Counted from the first letter of the stretch, positions 25,327-35,498 are shown. The stretch is 64,000 nucleotides of DNA from GCA-2718815 sp963578105 (GCA_963578105.1 CAUZBP010000017.1:1-64000); one strand, 5' to 3'. Numbers and translations: made by a program. The notes: generated by a model not told the origin, from the sequence alone.

Positions 25327-26079
25327 ATGTGGCTACTGGAAAACAACGTCGCTCGACTCGATACGAGCGAATTGTCAGCCAAGGTTGACATCCTGCGCCC
25401 CGGAGACGGTATTCATGACATCGTCGTGTGGAATTTCAAGTTACCCGGCACTCGCCTGTTCCGCGTCTTAAGCCCTTTGCACGAACGCAATCACGAACAA
25501 GTGTTCGAGTCGTATGCACGCGGCAGGGACCTGATCGCCACCTATTCCCCAACGCCAGACTGCCCGGTGCGTCCCCAGATTTACTGGCGTGTCTGCGATT
25601 TTCAGACCAAGTCAAGTGACTGCGCCGGTTGGGAATTAATTGTTTCCACGCAAACCGGCTTGCTCGATAGTGATGCGAGCGTCACCGTCGCAACCGATCT
25701 CGATGCGGATGAGGTCTGGCGACTGGAAAATATTCACCGAGGGGAGTTTGAAAAAATCGAACAACGCGATCCAACTGGACAACAAATCAAACCCTCCAAC
25801 GGTGCGAGTGTCGTTCTTTTCCGGACCACTGAACCGGGGTTAAGCTACGTTGAAATTGTTCACCCAGCAGAGTTTCAAGATGGCAAGCTTTTCAGCAATG
25901 CAACCCGGGACACAAGGGTCACTTGGAATCGTAAACTCTTCGGCAACGAAAGTCTGGAAAAAGGTGTCATCCGACGAAGTCGCATGTGGGGATTTTTCGT
26001 ACCACGCCAACACGATCTGCAGGCGGCCTTCGACCGCTGGCAAGAGTTGCAACGCATCAGCCCGCCCCTGACGACCTGA
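25327..26079 (+). CDS. Hypothetical protein
   Basis: 250 residues from ATG 25327; the frame extends to 25120, but that part covers a terminator hairpin. I do not recognise a family. There is no signal peptide or transmembrane segment, so it is probably cytoplasmic. Composition is mixed alpha/beta with several Trp (IYWRVCDF, WELIVSTQTGLL, WNRKLFGNESLEKGVIRRSR), and the C-terminus is helical (QAAFDRWQELQRI). The codon pattern resembles neighbours and the frame is long and clean, so it is likely real. It is preceded by a terminator that may regulate it by attenuation. Confidence 0.65.
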   Translation: MWLLENNVARLDTSELSAKVDILRPGDGIHDIVVWNFKLPGTRLFRVLSPLHERNHEQVFESYARGRDLIATYSPTPDCPVRPQIYWRVCDFQTKSSDCAGWELIVSTQTGLLDSDASVTVATDLDADEVWRLENIHRGEFEKIEQRDPTGQQIKPSNGASVVLFRTTEPGLSYVEIVHPAEFQDGKLFSNATRDTRVTWNRKLFGNESLEKGVIRRSRMWGFFVPRQHDLQAAFDRWQELQRISPPLTT

Positions 26080-26854
26080 AGAACTGACTTGCGCTTAAAT
26101 CCGGCAAATATTTTTTCTCCGGGGGTTTTCCTGAACGCCATCCAAGACAAGTTCCTCGGTAACCGGCTCAACCAGCCATCCCCGAAGAGATCAAACCCTG
26201 GGGACTCCTGCTGGTACGGAGTATAATTCTTATAAAAAACAAACTTTTGCACGAACCTTTACGTCACTCGTGCGTCGATAAGATCTACCGACCAGGGATG
26301 CCGGTGGTCGTTTCGTTGACTCGTGACACGCCACAAGTTGACATCAGATTCCCCACACGGCATAATTTGTTCAAGGGGATAACGTTACAAGTTAAAGTTT
26401 TCAATTGGACCCGGCGTCGGGAACCGTTCCATGCTTGATCTCATCCGCAACACATCAAAACTCGGGGTCATCAGTAACCTGTTGAAGGTGAGTGGCGCTA
26501 TCATTGCGGATCAACTGCAGCATACGGGGACTTCCTCGACACTTCTCTACCCCCAATACGATTGGGTAGCTTATCGCCATCCGATTCATTCATCGGCGAT
26601 GCCCATCGCGCCAGAAAGATCAGGGCTAGGACTCGAACATTTCGTCTCGATTCTGGTGTCGCCTTTCTCGTGTTGGTGCCTGATGCGCCCTCTGCCGTTG
26701 CTCGCCACCACGGCCACTTCCTGAACTGAGATTTTCACTTCATCAGCTCATCTTCATTGGAAGTAAACCCGAAAACGACTTCGGCTGCGGACGAGCGTTA
26801 GATATTGGTGTCGCGCTTTCGAGTTGCTACTTCTTCGTGTTTCCCGAGAGAATC
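26080..26854. other. Long intergenic stretch before the sigma factor gene
   Basis: 775 bases. It contains TATAAT at 26222-26227 (plus strand) without a convincing -35 box (TGGGGA at 17-base spacing). A 97-codon frame starts at ATG 26431 (MLDLIRNTSKLGVISNLLKV), but it has no good ribosome-binding site and its second half lacks protein character, so I do not call it. The rest shows nothing recognisable. Confidence 0.4.
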
Positions 26855-27436
26855 ATGGCCATTAATGTTACTGTTCAACAAACGAACGACAAAAACCGAC
26901 TGACAGACCTGGTACGCACCGCCCAAGCAGGCGACCGAAATGCGTTCGGGAAATCAGTTGAACGTTATGAACGAACCGTTTTCAATGAAGCCTTACGACG
27001 GTTGGGCAACCATGCAGAGGCTCAGGAACTCTGTCAGGACCTGTTTGTCCAGGCCCTCCTGAAACTACACCAGTTACAGAATTCCATTTGCTTTGGTGGT
27101 TGGTTGCGGTCAATCACACATCGCATGGCGATCAATCGGGCCGTACGGAGGCGCGCTGCCACTGCAATCGACCCGGAAGTCCTGTCGAACATTTGCGTGG
27201 AATGGCAGACACCCCTGGCTTCCCTATTAGATAGAGAACGGAGGTTACAAGTCCGCGAAGGCCTGGTTCGCCTGCGAGCCATGGACCGCGAGACGTTGAT
27301 GGCTTTTTACTTCCACGGTCAGTCACTGACCGAGATGAGTGATACGTTTGACGCTCCGGTTGGTACCATTAAACGGCGTTTGCACATAGCCCGTAAGCGA
27401 CTGGCCAAAGAAGTCGAAGGACAAGTAGCTGTTTAG
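26855..27436 (+). CDS. ECF-type RNA polymerase sigma factor
   Basis: 193-residue sigma-70 family protein. The start is ATG 26855 (MAINVTVQQ) with GAGAG upstream; a GTG at 26837 would add six residues. Region 2 is visible (RYERTVFNEALRRLGNHAEAQEL ... FGGWLRSITHRMAINRAVRRR) and region 4 (LRAMDRETLMAFYFHG, LTEMSDTFDAPVGTIKRRL helix-turn-helix, IARKRLAKEV). There is no obvious anti-sigma gene adjacent. Predicted to direct RNA polymerase to a dedicated regulon; the signal is unknown. Confidence 0.88.
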   Translation: MAINVTVQQTNDKNRLTDLVRTAQAGDRNAFGKSVERYERTVFNEALRRLGNHAEAQELCQDLFVQALLKLHQLQNSICFGGWLRSITHRMAINRAVRRRAATAIDPEVLSNICVEWQTPLASLLDRERRLQVREGLVRLRAMDRETLMAFYFHGQSLTEMSDTFDAPVGTIKRRLHIARKRLAKEVEGQVAV

Positions 27437-27747
27437 AGGTTCAGCGTCGCAGCAAGTGACCGTGACTACGCCTGAGCGACACCGCGTCTGCTGGATATTC
27501 AGGCCGGGTATTGTGACCGCACTGATTACGTTTCCTGGCCCATAAGTGCTACCAACTCCTTCCAGCAATTACGCCACCAAACGACTCGAAACAAAAGAGG
27601 CCTGAAGGCAACCGCAGTCCGTCACTCACACTGTTACGTTGGCATGTATTTGGTGACTGTACAGTGTTCTAATCACAACGTTCTAATTGTAAGCTATCGG
27701 TTACGATGTAAGATCCGCCGACTACAGAATCAAAAGCGAATTTCATC
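27437..27747. other. Intergenic stretch, sigma factor to DUF4432 gene
   Basis: 311 bases with no gene. An AT-rich stretch at 27655-27700 (TTCTAATCACAACGTTCTAATTG) could hold the promoter of the downstream gene; no exact boxes assigned. Confidence 0.35.
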
Positions 27748-28950
27748 ATGCCACGATCAACTCACGTTCTCACGGACCTGGCAAGCGAAACCTGGCTGGA
27801 AACATTCCGGCTGGACGAGTCGCAGGGCCCCCGGTTGTCAGGTTCATCGAAATGGTCCGTCAGTAAACGAGTCTTGCGCGGTGGTCCCGCACAAGGCGTG
27901 GATGTGGTTCGGGTCGATAATGGAATACTCTCTTTTGAGCTATTGCCAACCCGTGGAATGGGGCTCTGGCGCGGGAACTTTCAGGACCTGCAACTTGGTT
28001 GGCAGTCGCCCGTGCAATTTCCTGTGCATCCCGGGCTGGTCCGACTGACAGCAGATGACGGTCTGGGGTGGCTTACGGGTTTCAACGAATGGATGTGTCG
28101 CTGTGGGCTGAATTCGATCGGCCGTCCGGGTGTCGATGCGCTCGAGCAGAACAAAAACATCTCCGGCAACGAACGTCTGACGTTACACGGACGCATCTCA
28201 AATATCCCAGCCCATCGTGTCGAAGTCGTGATTGATGATGACGGTCCCGGGAACCTTGTCGTCCGGGGTGAAGTCGACGAGGCCATGTTGTTTGGACCGA
28301 CGCTTCGGTTGAGCGCAAGCATTCGAACACAGGCCGGAGCAAATTGTTTGCATCTTCAAGACGAAATTACGAATTTCGGCAACCATCCCAACGAATTACA
28401 GATCTTGTACCACACGAACTTTGGAAATCCGTTGCTGGAGCAGGGGGCTAAGATTATCACAGCAGCAAAATTGATTGCTCCCTGCAATCAGGAATCAGCA
28501 GCGACCATCGACCAGTGGGCAACTTTTCTCGGACCAAGTCCGGGATTCATTGAGCAGGGGTACTTCCTGGAACCTTTAGCAGACGAGGAAGGAAATGGTG
28601 TCGCCCTGTTGCACAATGCTGCTGCGAACCAGGGAATCCGATTAACGTACAACGCAGAGCAGCTTCCGTGTTTCACTCTTTGGAAAAATACCGCAGGGGA
28701 TAAGGACGGTTATGTAACCGGTCTCGAACCGGGAACAAGTTACCCGAACTTGAAATCCTTTGAGAGACAACAAGGACGTGTCGTGGTCCTACAGCCTGGC
28801 GAAACTTACCGAACGGGCATCACGATTTCTGTTTTAAATTCATCTACTGAAGTCAAAGAAGTGTCGGAGTCGATCCGACGCATCCAGGACACCACGCCGA
28901 TTCGTTTCCACCGGCAACCGCATCGAACGTTTTCACCCGCTCAAAATTAG
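27748..28950 (+). CDS. DUF4432 / aldose 1-epimerase-like protein
   Basis: 400 residues, galactose-mutarotase-like beta-sandwich by sequence pattern, presumably cytoplasmic and acting on a sugar or sugar derivative. Conserved landmarks of the DUF4432 family: FELLPTRGMGLWRG near residue 65, PVHPGLV, GWLTGFNEWM, LTLHGRISN, LQILYHTNFG, and a final CFTLWKN and GLEPGTSYPN. It stands alone, convergent with the dehydrogenase gene 75 bases away. The family is confident; substrate unknown. Confidence 0.85.
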   Translation: MPRSTHVLTDLASETWLETFRLDESQGPRLSGSSKWSVSKRVLRGGPAQGVDVVRVDNGILSFELLPTRGMGLWRGNFQDLQLGWQSPVQFPVHPGLVRLTADDGLGWLTGFNEWMCRCGLNSIGRPGVDALEQNKNISGNERLTLHGRISNIPAHRVEVVIDDDGPGNLVVRGEVDEAMLFGPTLRLSASIRTQAGANCLHLQDEITNFGNHPNELQILYHTNFGNPLLEQGAKIITAAKLIAPCNQESAATIDQWATFLGPSPGFIEQGYFLEPLADEEGNGVALLHNAAANQGIRLTYNAEQLPCFTLWKNTAGDKDGYVTGLEPGTSYPNLKSFERQQGRVVVLQPGETYRTGITISVLNSSTEVKEVSESIRRIQDTTPIRFHRQPHRTFSPAQN

Positions 28951-29025
28951 GTATCAGATTTCAGCTTTCGAATGGGCCAGAGGACCGATCCACTGGGGAT
29001 AAAGATCATTCGGAGGTCCGCTGGT

Positions 29026-30063
29026 TCAGGACGAGCCGTTCCATTGCACGCCCAGCGACTGTGCCAACTGCAGTAGTTCCGACCACACGGCTTGGTCGAC
29101 TTCAATACCCTCTCGCAATCGCTGCTCACGTCTACGGCGCTCGATTTCCCCGGGCAGCAAAACCTCGCTGCCGGGCTTTGGTCGAACACCTTTCACGTAA
29201 CGGACATAATCATTCAGGTTGCGATACAATTCTTCACTTTCAGTAAAGCAGGCAGGGTCAAGCACCTGAAAGAGCAAACCATTGGCATAGCGTTTGACCA
29301 TCTGGGCACAGCCTTCTCCGGAGAGGACTCCGGTAAAAAGATCCATGACCAGTGCCAAACAGTAACCTTTGTGTCCCTGATCACTACCCAGCGGTGCGAT
29401 TGCTCCCTCTTCGTAGGCCACGTTTGGGTCGGTCGTGAATTGTCCATCGGGTCCCACTACCCAACCCAGAGGAACCGGTTTGGAGGATGCACGCGCCAGC
29501 CGCACCTTACCCTCTGCAACTGTACTTGATGCGAAATCCACGACAATTGGGTCCTGGCCCGTAGGAAACGCGAAGGCGATTGGGTTGGTACAAAGTCGTC
29601 TTTGTCCGCTTCCCCACGGGGCGACCCGGGCAGGTCCCTGAACGTTACAGTAGGCGGTACCAATCAAGCCCTCTTCAGCAGCCCGGGTGACATAAACACC
29701 GATGCGCCCCACGTGGTGAGAGCCTTTCACCAGCACGGCCGACAATCCAACTTTTTTGGCCTTTTCAATAGCCAGGTTGATTGCAAACTGAGCCGTCACC
29801 GCTCCCCATCCCTGATGTCCATTAACCACAGCCGTGCATGGCTTTTCGCGTTCGATAGTCGGTGTCTCAGTAGGTCGCACCATCCCGTCTTGCGCATGCC
29901 GGCAATACTCGACTACGCGTATTACACCGTGAGAATCATGGCCCGCCAAATTAGATTCCACAAGATGCTCAGCCACATGCCTGGCATCTTCGCGAGAACT
30001 ACCCACGGTTTCGAGTATTTCGCTGACAAATGTCTTCAAATCTTGTTGAAAGAGGATCGGCAT
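29026..30063 (-). CDS. Malate/L-lactate dehydrogenase family oxidoreductase (Ldh/YlbC/YiaK type)
   Basis: 345-residue NAD(P)-dependent 2-hydroxyacid dehydrogenase of the non-Rossmann Ldh family. Visible: AGHDSHGVIRV (conserved His near residue 45), NGHQGWGAV, VLVKGSHHVGRIGVYV, and VAPWGSGQRRLCTNPIAFAFPT. It starts 8 bases after the sucD stop, so it is almost certainly in the sucC-sucD operon. This suggests malate dehydrogenase-type use in the TCA cycle (inference); ureidoglycolate, sulfolactate or diketogulonate substrates occur in the family and cannot be excluded. Confidence 0.88.
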   Translation of the reverse strand: MPILFQQDLKTFVSEILETVGSSREDARHVAEHLVESNLAGHDSHGVIRVVEYCRHAQDGMVRPTETPTIEREKPCTAVVNGHQGWGAVTAQFAINLAIEKAKKVGLSAVLVKGSHHVGRIGVYVTRAAEEGLIGTAYCNVQGPARVAPWGSGQRRLCTNPIAFAFPTGQDPIVVDFASSTVAEGKVRLARASSKPVPLGWVVGPDGQFTTDPNVAYEEGAIAPLGSDQGHKGYCLALVMDLFTGVLSGEGCAQMVKRYANGLLFQVLDPACFTESEELYRNLNDYVRYVKGVRPKPGSEVLLPGEIERRRREQRLREGIEVDQAVWSELLQLAQSLGVQWNGSS

Positions 30064-30071
30064 TGGTTTTA

Positions 30072-30953
30072 CTAACTCAACCCTTTGATGGCGCGTTGCA
30101 TGACCGTGCCCATTTCTGCGGGACTTTCGGCAACCACAATCCCGGCTTCACGCAAAGCGGTTGTCTTTTCTGCAGCGGTGCCCTTTCCACCCGAAATAAT
30201 CGCGCCGGCGTGGCCCATGCGTTTTCCAGGAGGCGCTGTTTGACCAGCGATGAAAGCAGCGACGGGCTTGGTCACGTTGTCTTTAACAAAAGCAGCCGCT
30301 TCCTCTTCGGCCGTACCACCGATCTCGCCCATCATTAAAATGGCTTCCGTTGCAGGATCTGATTCGTAAAGCTTAAATAGATCGATGAAAGACGTCCCCA
30401 CGATCGGATCACCTCCCAATCCGACACAAGTCGATTGCCCCAAACCCAGGTTGGAAAGTTGCCAGACCGCCTCATACGTCAACGTACCACTCCGGCTCAT
30501 AACACCCACCGGACCTTTTTGGTGAATGTATCCAGGCATGATGCCCATTTTACATTCATCGGGCGTGATCAGTCCCGGGCAATTCGGTCCAATTAAAACT
30601 GATTGGCTTTCCTGAACGACTTTGTTGACTCGAACCATGTCCAAAGCCGGAACTCCTTCTGTGACGGCGACGATGGTTTGTATTCCGGCGTCAACCGCTT
30701 CCAGAATGGCATCTGCCGTGAACGCCGCCGGCACGAAGATCATTGTGGCATCGGCCCCAGTTTGTTCGACAGCTTCGTAGACCGTATCGAACACGGGTAG
30801 CCCGAGAACTTCCTGACCTCCTTTACCCGGCGTGACACCCCCCACCACCTGGGTACCGTACGCCAAGCATCCCTGGGCGTGAAATTCTCCGGCCCGACCC
30901 GTGATGCCTTGGCAAATGACACGCGTCTCTTTGTTAACCAGAATACTCATCAA
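30072..30953 (-). CDS. sucD: Succinyl-CoA synthetase, alpha subunit
   Basis: 293 residues; TCA-cycle enzyme converting succinyl-CoA and ADP or GDP to succinate and nucleoside triphosphate, working with SucC. Visible: CQGITGRAGEFHA nucleotide-binding start, GPNCPGLITP, VGVMSRSGTLTYEAV, GLGGDPIVG, and the active-site histidine segment KRMGHAGAIISGGKG. Normal length. sucC lies 180 bases upstream and a dehydrogenase 8 bases downstream. Confidence 0.97.
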   Translation of the reverse strand: MMSILVNKETRVICQGITGRAGEFHAQGCLAYGTQVVGGVTPGKGGQEVLGLPVFDTVYEAVEQTGADATMIFVPAAFTADAILEAVDAGIQTIVAVTEGVPALDMVRVNKVVQESQSVLIGPNCPGLITPDECKMGIMPGYIHQKGPVGVMSRSGTLTYEAVWQLSNLGLGQSTCVGLGGDPIVGTSFIDLFKLYESDPATEAILMMGEIGGTAEEEAAAFVKDNVTKPVAAFIAGQTAPPGKRMGHAGAIISGGKGTAAEKTTALREAGIVVAESPAEMGTVMQRAIKGLS

Positions 30954-31133
30954 GAAGGGGTCCCTTCAGACTTATTCACATGGATACAGCTGACTACTGC
31001 GGCAAACCTGACGGGGAACAGTCACCACACCAGACACCGCAATTCATTTTTGGTGAGTAATCACTCATTCGACCTTCACGTGCAAACACTTTCCCCAATG
31101 TTACGTTCTATACAGCAACGACTTGCTGCCTGT

Positions 31134-32321
31134 TCAGCCAACTGCTGCCACAACTTTTTTCGCGGCGTCCGTTAGGTTGTCGGCCGTGATGATATCCACA
31201 TCGCTTTGGGCAATAATCTTCCGCCCTTCTTCCACCTTGGTACCCTCGAGACGAACTACCAATGGCACATTGAACTCAACCGTCTGGTAGGCTTCGAGCA
31301 AAGCGTTTGCAATCGTAGTGCATTGCATGATTCCCCCGAAAATATTGACCAACACAGCCTTGACGTTCGCGTCTTCGACCAGAATACGAAACGCCTCCGT
31401 CACTTGCTCAACGTTGGCCCCGCCACCCACGTCCAAAAAATTGGCAGGCTCACCGCCATGATATTTAATGATGTCCATGGTGCTCATCGCCAGACCCGCC
31501 CCATTTACCAGGCAACCGATGTTGCCATCCAATTTGACGTAGCTCAAACCCGCGTCTGCAGCGCGCACTTCCGCAGGCTCTTCCTCGGACAGGTCACGTA
31601 GCTTTGCGATATCGGGGTGACGGAACAGAGCGTTGTCGTCAAAAGTGATTTTTGCATCCAATGCCAACAGTTCACCCCCACCAGTGACTACCAGGGGATT
31701 GATTTCAAGCAGACTACAATCTAGATCGACGAATAAGCGACACAATGCTTTCATGAATTGAGCAGAGTCCTTGAAGCCAGCGGCTCCCAACCCCAATTGC
31801 TTACTCAGCTTTCGAACCTGAAAGTCTTCCAGGCCAATCGCCGGATCAAAGTGTGTTTTGTGAATCAATTCAGGCGTCTCAGCAGCCACCTTTTCGATCT
31901 CCACACCACCCTCCGTGGAAACCATGAGCACGGGTTTGGCAGCCGCACGGTCGAGCACGATACCCAGATAAAGCTCCCGAGAAATGTCGCATCCCTCTTC
32001 CACCAGTACCTGATTAACCATCTTACCGATCGGCCCGGTTTGAATGGTTACCAGTTCCTTTCCCAGCAGCTGTTCCGCAACTTCAAAAGCGTGCTCACGG
32101 TTTTTGACCAATTGCACCCCTCGCTGCTGGGCATTGTCTTTAACGGTCCCTTTCCCTCGACCTCCTGCATGGATTTGCGCCTTGACGACTGCGAAGTCAC
32201 CGCGCAACTCGTCGAATGCACCAGCCGCATCTTCCGGAGTTGTCGCAACCAATCCGCGCGGCACGCGAATTCCATGATCCGCGAATATCTTCTTTCCCTG
32301 GAACTCATGAATCTTCATCAC
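31134..32321 (-). CDS. sucC: Succinyl-CoA synthetase, beta subunit
   Basis: 395-residue ATP-grasp subunit of succinyl-CoA synthetase. Landmarks: MKIHEFQGKKIFADHGI, AVVKAQIHAGGRGKG, LLEINPLVVT, CLVNGAGLAMSTMD, ANFLDVGGGAN, VLVNIFGGIMQC and PLVVRLEGTKVEEG. Normal length; first gene of the sucC-sucD-dehydrogenase operon. A sigma70-type promoter (32364-32392) would give a leader of about 36 bases, and AAGG precedes the ATG. Confidence 0.97.
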   Translation of the reverse strand: MMKIHEFQGKKIFADHGIRVPRGLVATTPEDAAGAFDELRGDFAVVKAQIHAGGRGKGTVKDNAQQRGVQLVKNREHAFEVAEQLLGKELVTIQTGPIGKMVNQVLVEEGCDISRELYLGIVLDRAAAKPVLMVSTEGGVEIEKVAAETPELIHKTHFDPAIGLEDFQVRKLSKQLGLGAAGFKDSAQFMKALCRLFVDLDCSLLEINPLVVTGGGELLALDAKITFDDNALFRHPDIAKLRDLSEEEPAEVRAADAGLSYVKLDGNIGCLVNGAGLAMSTMDIIKYHGGEPANFLDVGGGANVEQVTEAFRILVEDANVKAVLVNIFGGIMQCTTIANALLEAYQTVEFNVPLVVRLEGTKVEEGRKIIAQSDVDIITADNLTDAAKKVVAAVG

Positions 32322-32889
32322 AATGTGCCTTTTTCAGATCACAACCTTCAAGACAAATCTCGGATTATAGCGCTGCTAGTATGGCAAGACAAGGTCCCGG
32401 CAGTCTGTTTGGACTCTTTCCGTTCGCACTGTTTTGGCAACGACGACGACTTTTTACGACCTGGTCGACGTGGCCGACAAGGTGAATCACGATACAAACT
32501 GACAGAATCAACTGGGCGCATATACGGGGCCGGTCGGCTCGATACGGTTCTACGCTCACGGTCATTCCCACAGCGAGCGACTCATCCGTCTCAAGAGGTC
32601 TTTGACACCCCCGTCTGAAGGGCGTGCTGTTGAAGTCCTTGACGTTTTCTTTCCATCGACTCACTGAAGCATGTTGCTTGTTGTGGTCACGCGAGTGGGA
32701 CCAACGGACGGATGACCGTGTCGGGCAGCATCAGAAGACACGTCGGGCGTAATTGTTGTCGCAGTCAGCAGTCCGATGAAAGTCATTTTCTCCATCCCCG
32801 AGACTCGACGTCTGCCTATCTCCATTGGGCATGGTCCGTCAAAGTTGTATAGTGGATCACGGCCGGGTTGTACTCCGCCAGTGAGGTAG
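32322..32889. other. Divergent intergenic region, sucC / epimerase
   Basis: 568 bases. The sucC end carries a clear minus-strand promoter (listed separately). The remainder, up to the plus-strand epimerase start, holds no supported gene; several overlapping short frames show no protein character. Confidence 0.5.
32364..32392 (-). promoter_or_regulatory. sigma70-type promoter for sucC
   Basis: On the minus strand: -35 TTGTCT (32387-32392), 17-base spacer, -10 TATAAT (32364-32369, full consensus). The expected start of transcription is near 32357, 36 bases before the sucC ATG. Confidence 0.65.
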
Positions 32890-33912
32890 ATGTTTGTGGA
32901 GAACTTAAAACTCATCACCGGTGCCACGGGATTCCTGGGAAGCCACATCGCGGAACAGTTGGTCAACCGCCGGGAACGTGTACGTGTCCTGGTTCGCCCC
33001 TCCAGTGACACACGCTTCCTGGAGAAGCTCGATGTGGAAATATTTTTCGGGGATTTGAATGAGCCGGACTCTATCCGGCAAGCCTTGAAGTCCGTCGACA
33101 CCGTATATCATGCTGCGGCATTCGTAGGAGACTGGGGCCCCTGGCGACAATTCTATTCGGGTACTGTCGAGACAACCCGAAACCTTGTTGAAGCCTGTCG
33201 CCGTTCCGCCTGTCCCAAAATTCTGCATGTAAGCTCGATTTCGGTATATGGAAAACAACCAGTCATTCGTGGCGAGTATACCGAAGACTTGCCAACCGGA
33301 CAGCATCACTGGATAGGTGATCACTACGGCCGAACAAAATTTCTGGCGGAAGAACAACTCAAAGGCTACTCCAATTACACGATTGTACGTCCCAGTTGGG
33401 TTTACGGACCTCGAGACCACAAAGCGCTTCCACGTGTGTTTGAGGCGTTACGAGCCGGCCGAGTCCGTGTGATTGGTTCCGGGGTAAATCCACTGAACAT
33501 GGTCTACGTCACTGACGTCGCCCGCGGTGCAATCCTGGCTGCCAATCACCCCTCGGTCCATGCACAAGCTTTTCACCTCTGCCATCATGGTGAGTGCACG
33601 CAACGCGACATGATTGATATTCTCTGTGACAGATTGAAGCTGCCACCTATCCGTCGCAACGTGTCACTACCACTGGCCTGGTGCGTCGCTTCCGCTGCCG
33701 AGTTGGCCTACCAGCTGGCAAGACGTCCGCACCCGCCACCGGTGACCCGCAGAGCGTTGTATATGATTGGCAGACCCACTCAGTTCAGCACGGCACGTGC
33801 CTCCCGGCAATTAGGCTGGCAACCGGAGGTCGGAATCCGTGATGGTTTGAAACTCACACTTGATTGGTACGCAGAAAATGATGCGGGTGCCCTTGAAAGT
33901 CGAGCGAGTTAG
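32890..33912 (+). CDS. NAD-dependent epimerase/dehydratase (3-beta-HSD-like SDR)
   Basis: 340-residue extended short-chain dehydrogenase. Rossmann start ITGATGFLGSHIAEQL, FFGDLNEPDS, VYHAAAFVG, catalytic VSSISVYG, and the Y-x-x-x-K active site in HYGRTKFLAEE, then IVRPSWVYGP. A C-terminal substrate domain follows. The 3-beta-hydroxysteroid dehydrogenase/OleD-like branch fits better than sugar-nucleotide epimerases, by eye. The gene points toward the SDR-SDR-desaturase operon, with which it may share a lipid-type pathway (inference). Substrate unknown. Confidence 0.85.
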   Translation: MFVENLKLITGATGFLGSHIAEQLVNRRERVRVLVRPSSDTRFLEKLDVEIFFGDLNEPDSIRQALKSVDTVYHAAAFVGDWGPWRQFYSGTVETTRNLVEACRRSACPKILHVSSISVYGKQPVIRGEYTEDLPTGQHHWIGDHYGRTKFLAEEQLKGYSNYTIVRPSWVYGPRDHKALPRVFEALRAGRVRVIGSGVNPLNMVYVTDVARGAILAANHPSVHAQAFHLCHHGECTQRDMIDILCDRLKLPPIRRNVSLPLAWCVASAAELAYQLARRPHPPPVTRRALYMIGRPTQFSTARASRQLGWQPEVGIRDGLKLTLDWYAENDAGALESRAS

Positions 33913-34091
33913 CCCGGGTCATCAGAATAAGGCACGAGCAGGTCTTTTGTGTGTGCAACGCTGACGTTCCTAGAGCGACTTCTGGGGTCGTTCGCCACTC
34001 TTGCTGTCGCGTGAAGGGCCGGAAGTGCACCTCGGGCCTCTCACCACAAACAACCGGCATGGCATGCGCACTCGTCCCGCCAGCCTTCAAT

Positions 34092-35498
34092 CTAGCCGGA
34101 AGCTCGGAACCGGTCTTGCACGACGTTCTTACGTGCACGTTGGATTTCACGTTCTCCTTCGCGTTCCAATTCAGCCCGGTCCCACTGACTCACTTTGCGG
34201 CTGTCCAACACGGTGTTATCAATGTACACCGCTTCGTCTTCCCGTGAAGCGTATTCAGGTCCCAACACTTCGAGCACCGTAGGATTTGTCGCTGGCTGAT
34301 TCTTGGGCACAAAATAGCCTTCGACGACGCGAGCTTTGTGTTGATACTCGGAATATGCAAGTAATGTTTCAGGCAACTCTTTCAGACGATAATGCGGGAC
34401 GGTGGCAAACATGTGGTGCGGTAAGTGAAAGTCTTGCCCCAGGGGGAAAACGGAAAAATTGAAGAGACGGCCACAGTGAAAGACACGCGTGTTGGTCAGC
34501 CAGCCTCGATCCGCATTGTCGTGCTGTACAATCTGGCGGAGGACCATAAAAAAAGAAAAAGACGAAACCAAAGGAAAAACCCAGAGCAGCAGAAAATAGA
34601 CTGCCCACGGTTGACCTGTCAGGAAGGTGGCCCAGGCAAGCCCGCCGATCAACAGTGTCATAAAAACGACACGCATCTGAAGCAGGTTGCGGACGGAAAT
34701 CAGGGGACGGATCCGGCTTTGATAATAGTACTCTTCCGGAAGAAACCCCAATACGGTGACAAGGCCCAGACAACCCACAACAGGTACGCCCGCAAGAAGT
34801 AAAGTATTTTCCAGGAACACGCACCCCGTGACACTGGCAGTCAGTAGAACCAGGTAGGCGATCCACAGGTGCATTGGAAAGTTGGTAGGCTTCCAATCTT
34901 TGCGGATATAAGGATTTTTTTCTGTTCCAATAGAATCATACTCGGCTCGCGCTCGACTATATCGAAGCAAGTTGGGTAGCCACAACTGCTTGAACCATGT
35001 CTGGAGCAACTCCTGCTTGAGCAACGGAAAATTCAGCTTGTGTCCGCTTTGTTGAAGTTGCGACAGGTCCGGATCCCGTTCCGGATCATTAACAAACTGG
35101 TGGTGGGCCAAGTGATGTAAACCATAATGAAAATTGGAACTGATCATGGGAAAGGAGCAGAGCCATTCTCCGACCAGGTCGTTCAAATACCGACTTTTGA
35201 ACAGCGTGTTGTGGGCGGCTTCGTGGGCAAGACAGGCCAGGTGATGTTGCAGGGCACCCACTGCCACGATGGCAAAAAGCGTCACGGGGATATTCCACAG
35301 GATCGGCCACCCGGCAGCCGCACCAAACCGGTAAAACCCAATCGTTGCTCCAATGACCAATGCCAACATCAAGTAGGTTCGAATCAAGTAAACCTAGTTC
35401 GTTGTGTTATCACCTCTCCGGAGTTCCTGAAGTTTTCGTTTGAACTCGGGATCCCGCAGGAACGGTGTTGTTTTGGAAGGTAATACCGATAAATCCAT
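34092..35498 (-). pseudogene. Fatty acid desaturase with in-frame TAG at codon 35
   Basis: Membrane di-iron fatty acid desaturase. ATG 35498 has AGGA upstream and lies 12 bases after the preceding SDR stop. It reads MDLSVLPSKTTPFLRD ... RRGDNTTN, then TAG (35394-35396), then VYLIRTYLMLALVIG in the same frame. The remaining 431 codons (from TTG 35387 or ATG 35369) hold all three histidine boxes: HEAAH, HHLAHH and HLPHH, plus several membrane helices. A Trp codon (TGG) mutated to TAG would explain it. Either a nonsense mutation, an assembly error, or reinitiation downstream giving a nearly complete enzyme. Family certain; functional state open. Confidence 0.8.

Noticed and set aside
26431..26724. 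97-codon plus-strand frame before the sigma factor
   Set aside because: No ribosome-binding site, no domain, and protein-like character fades in the second half; could not be supported.
31758..32618. 286-codon frame on the plus strand
   Set aside because: It is antisense to the intact sucC gene and has no domain or ribosome-binding site.
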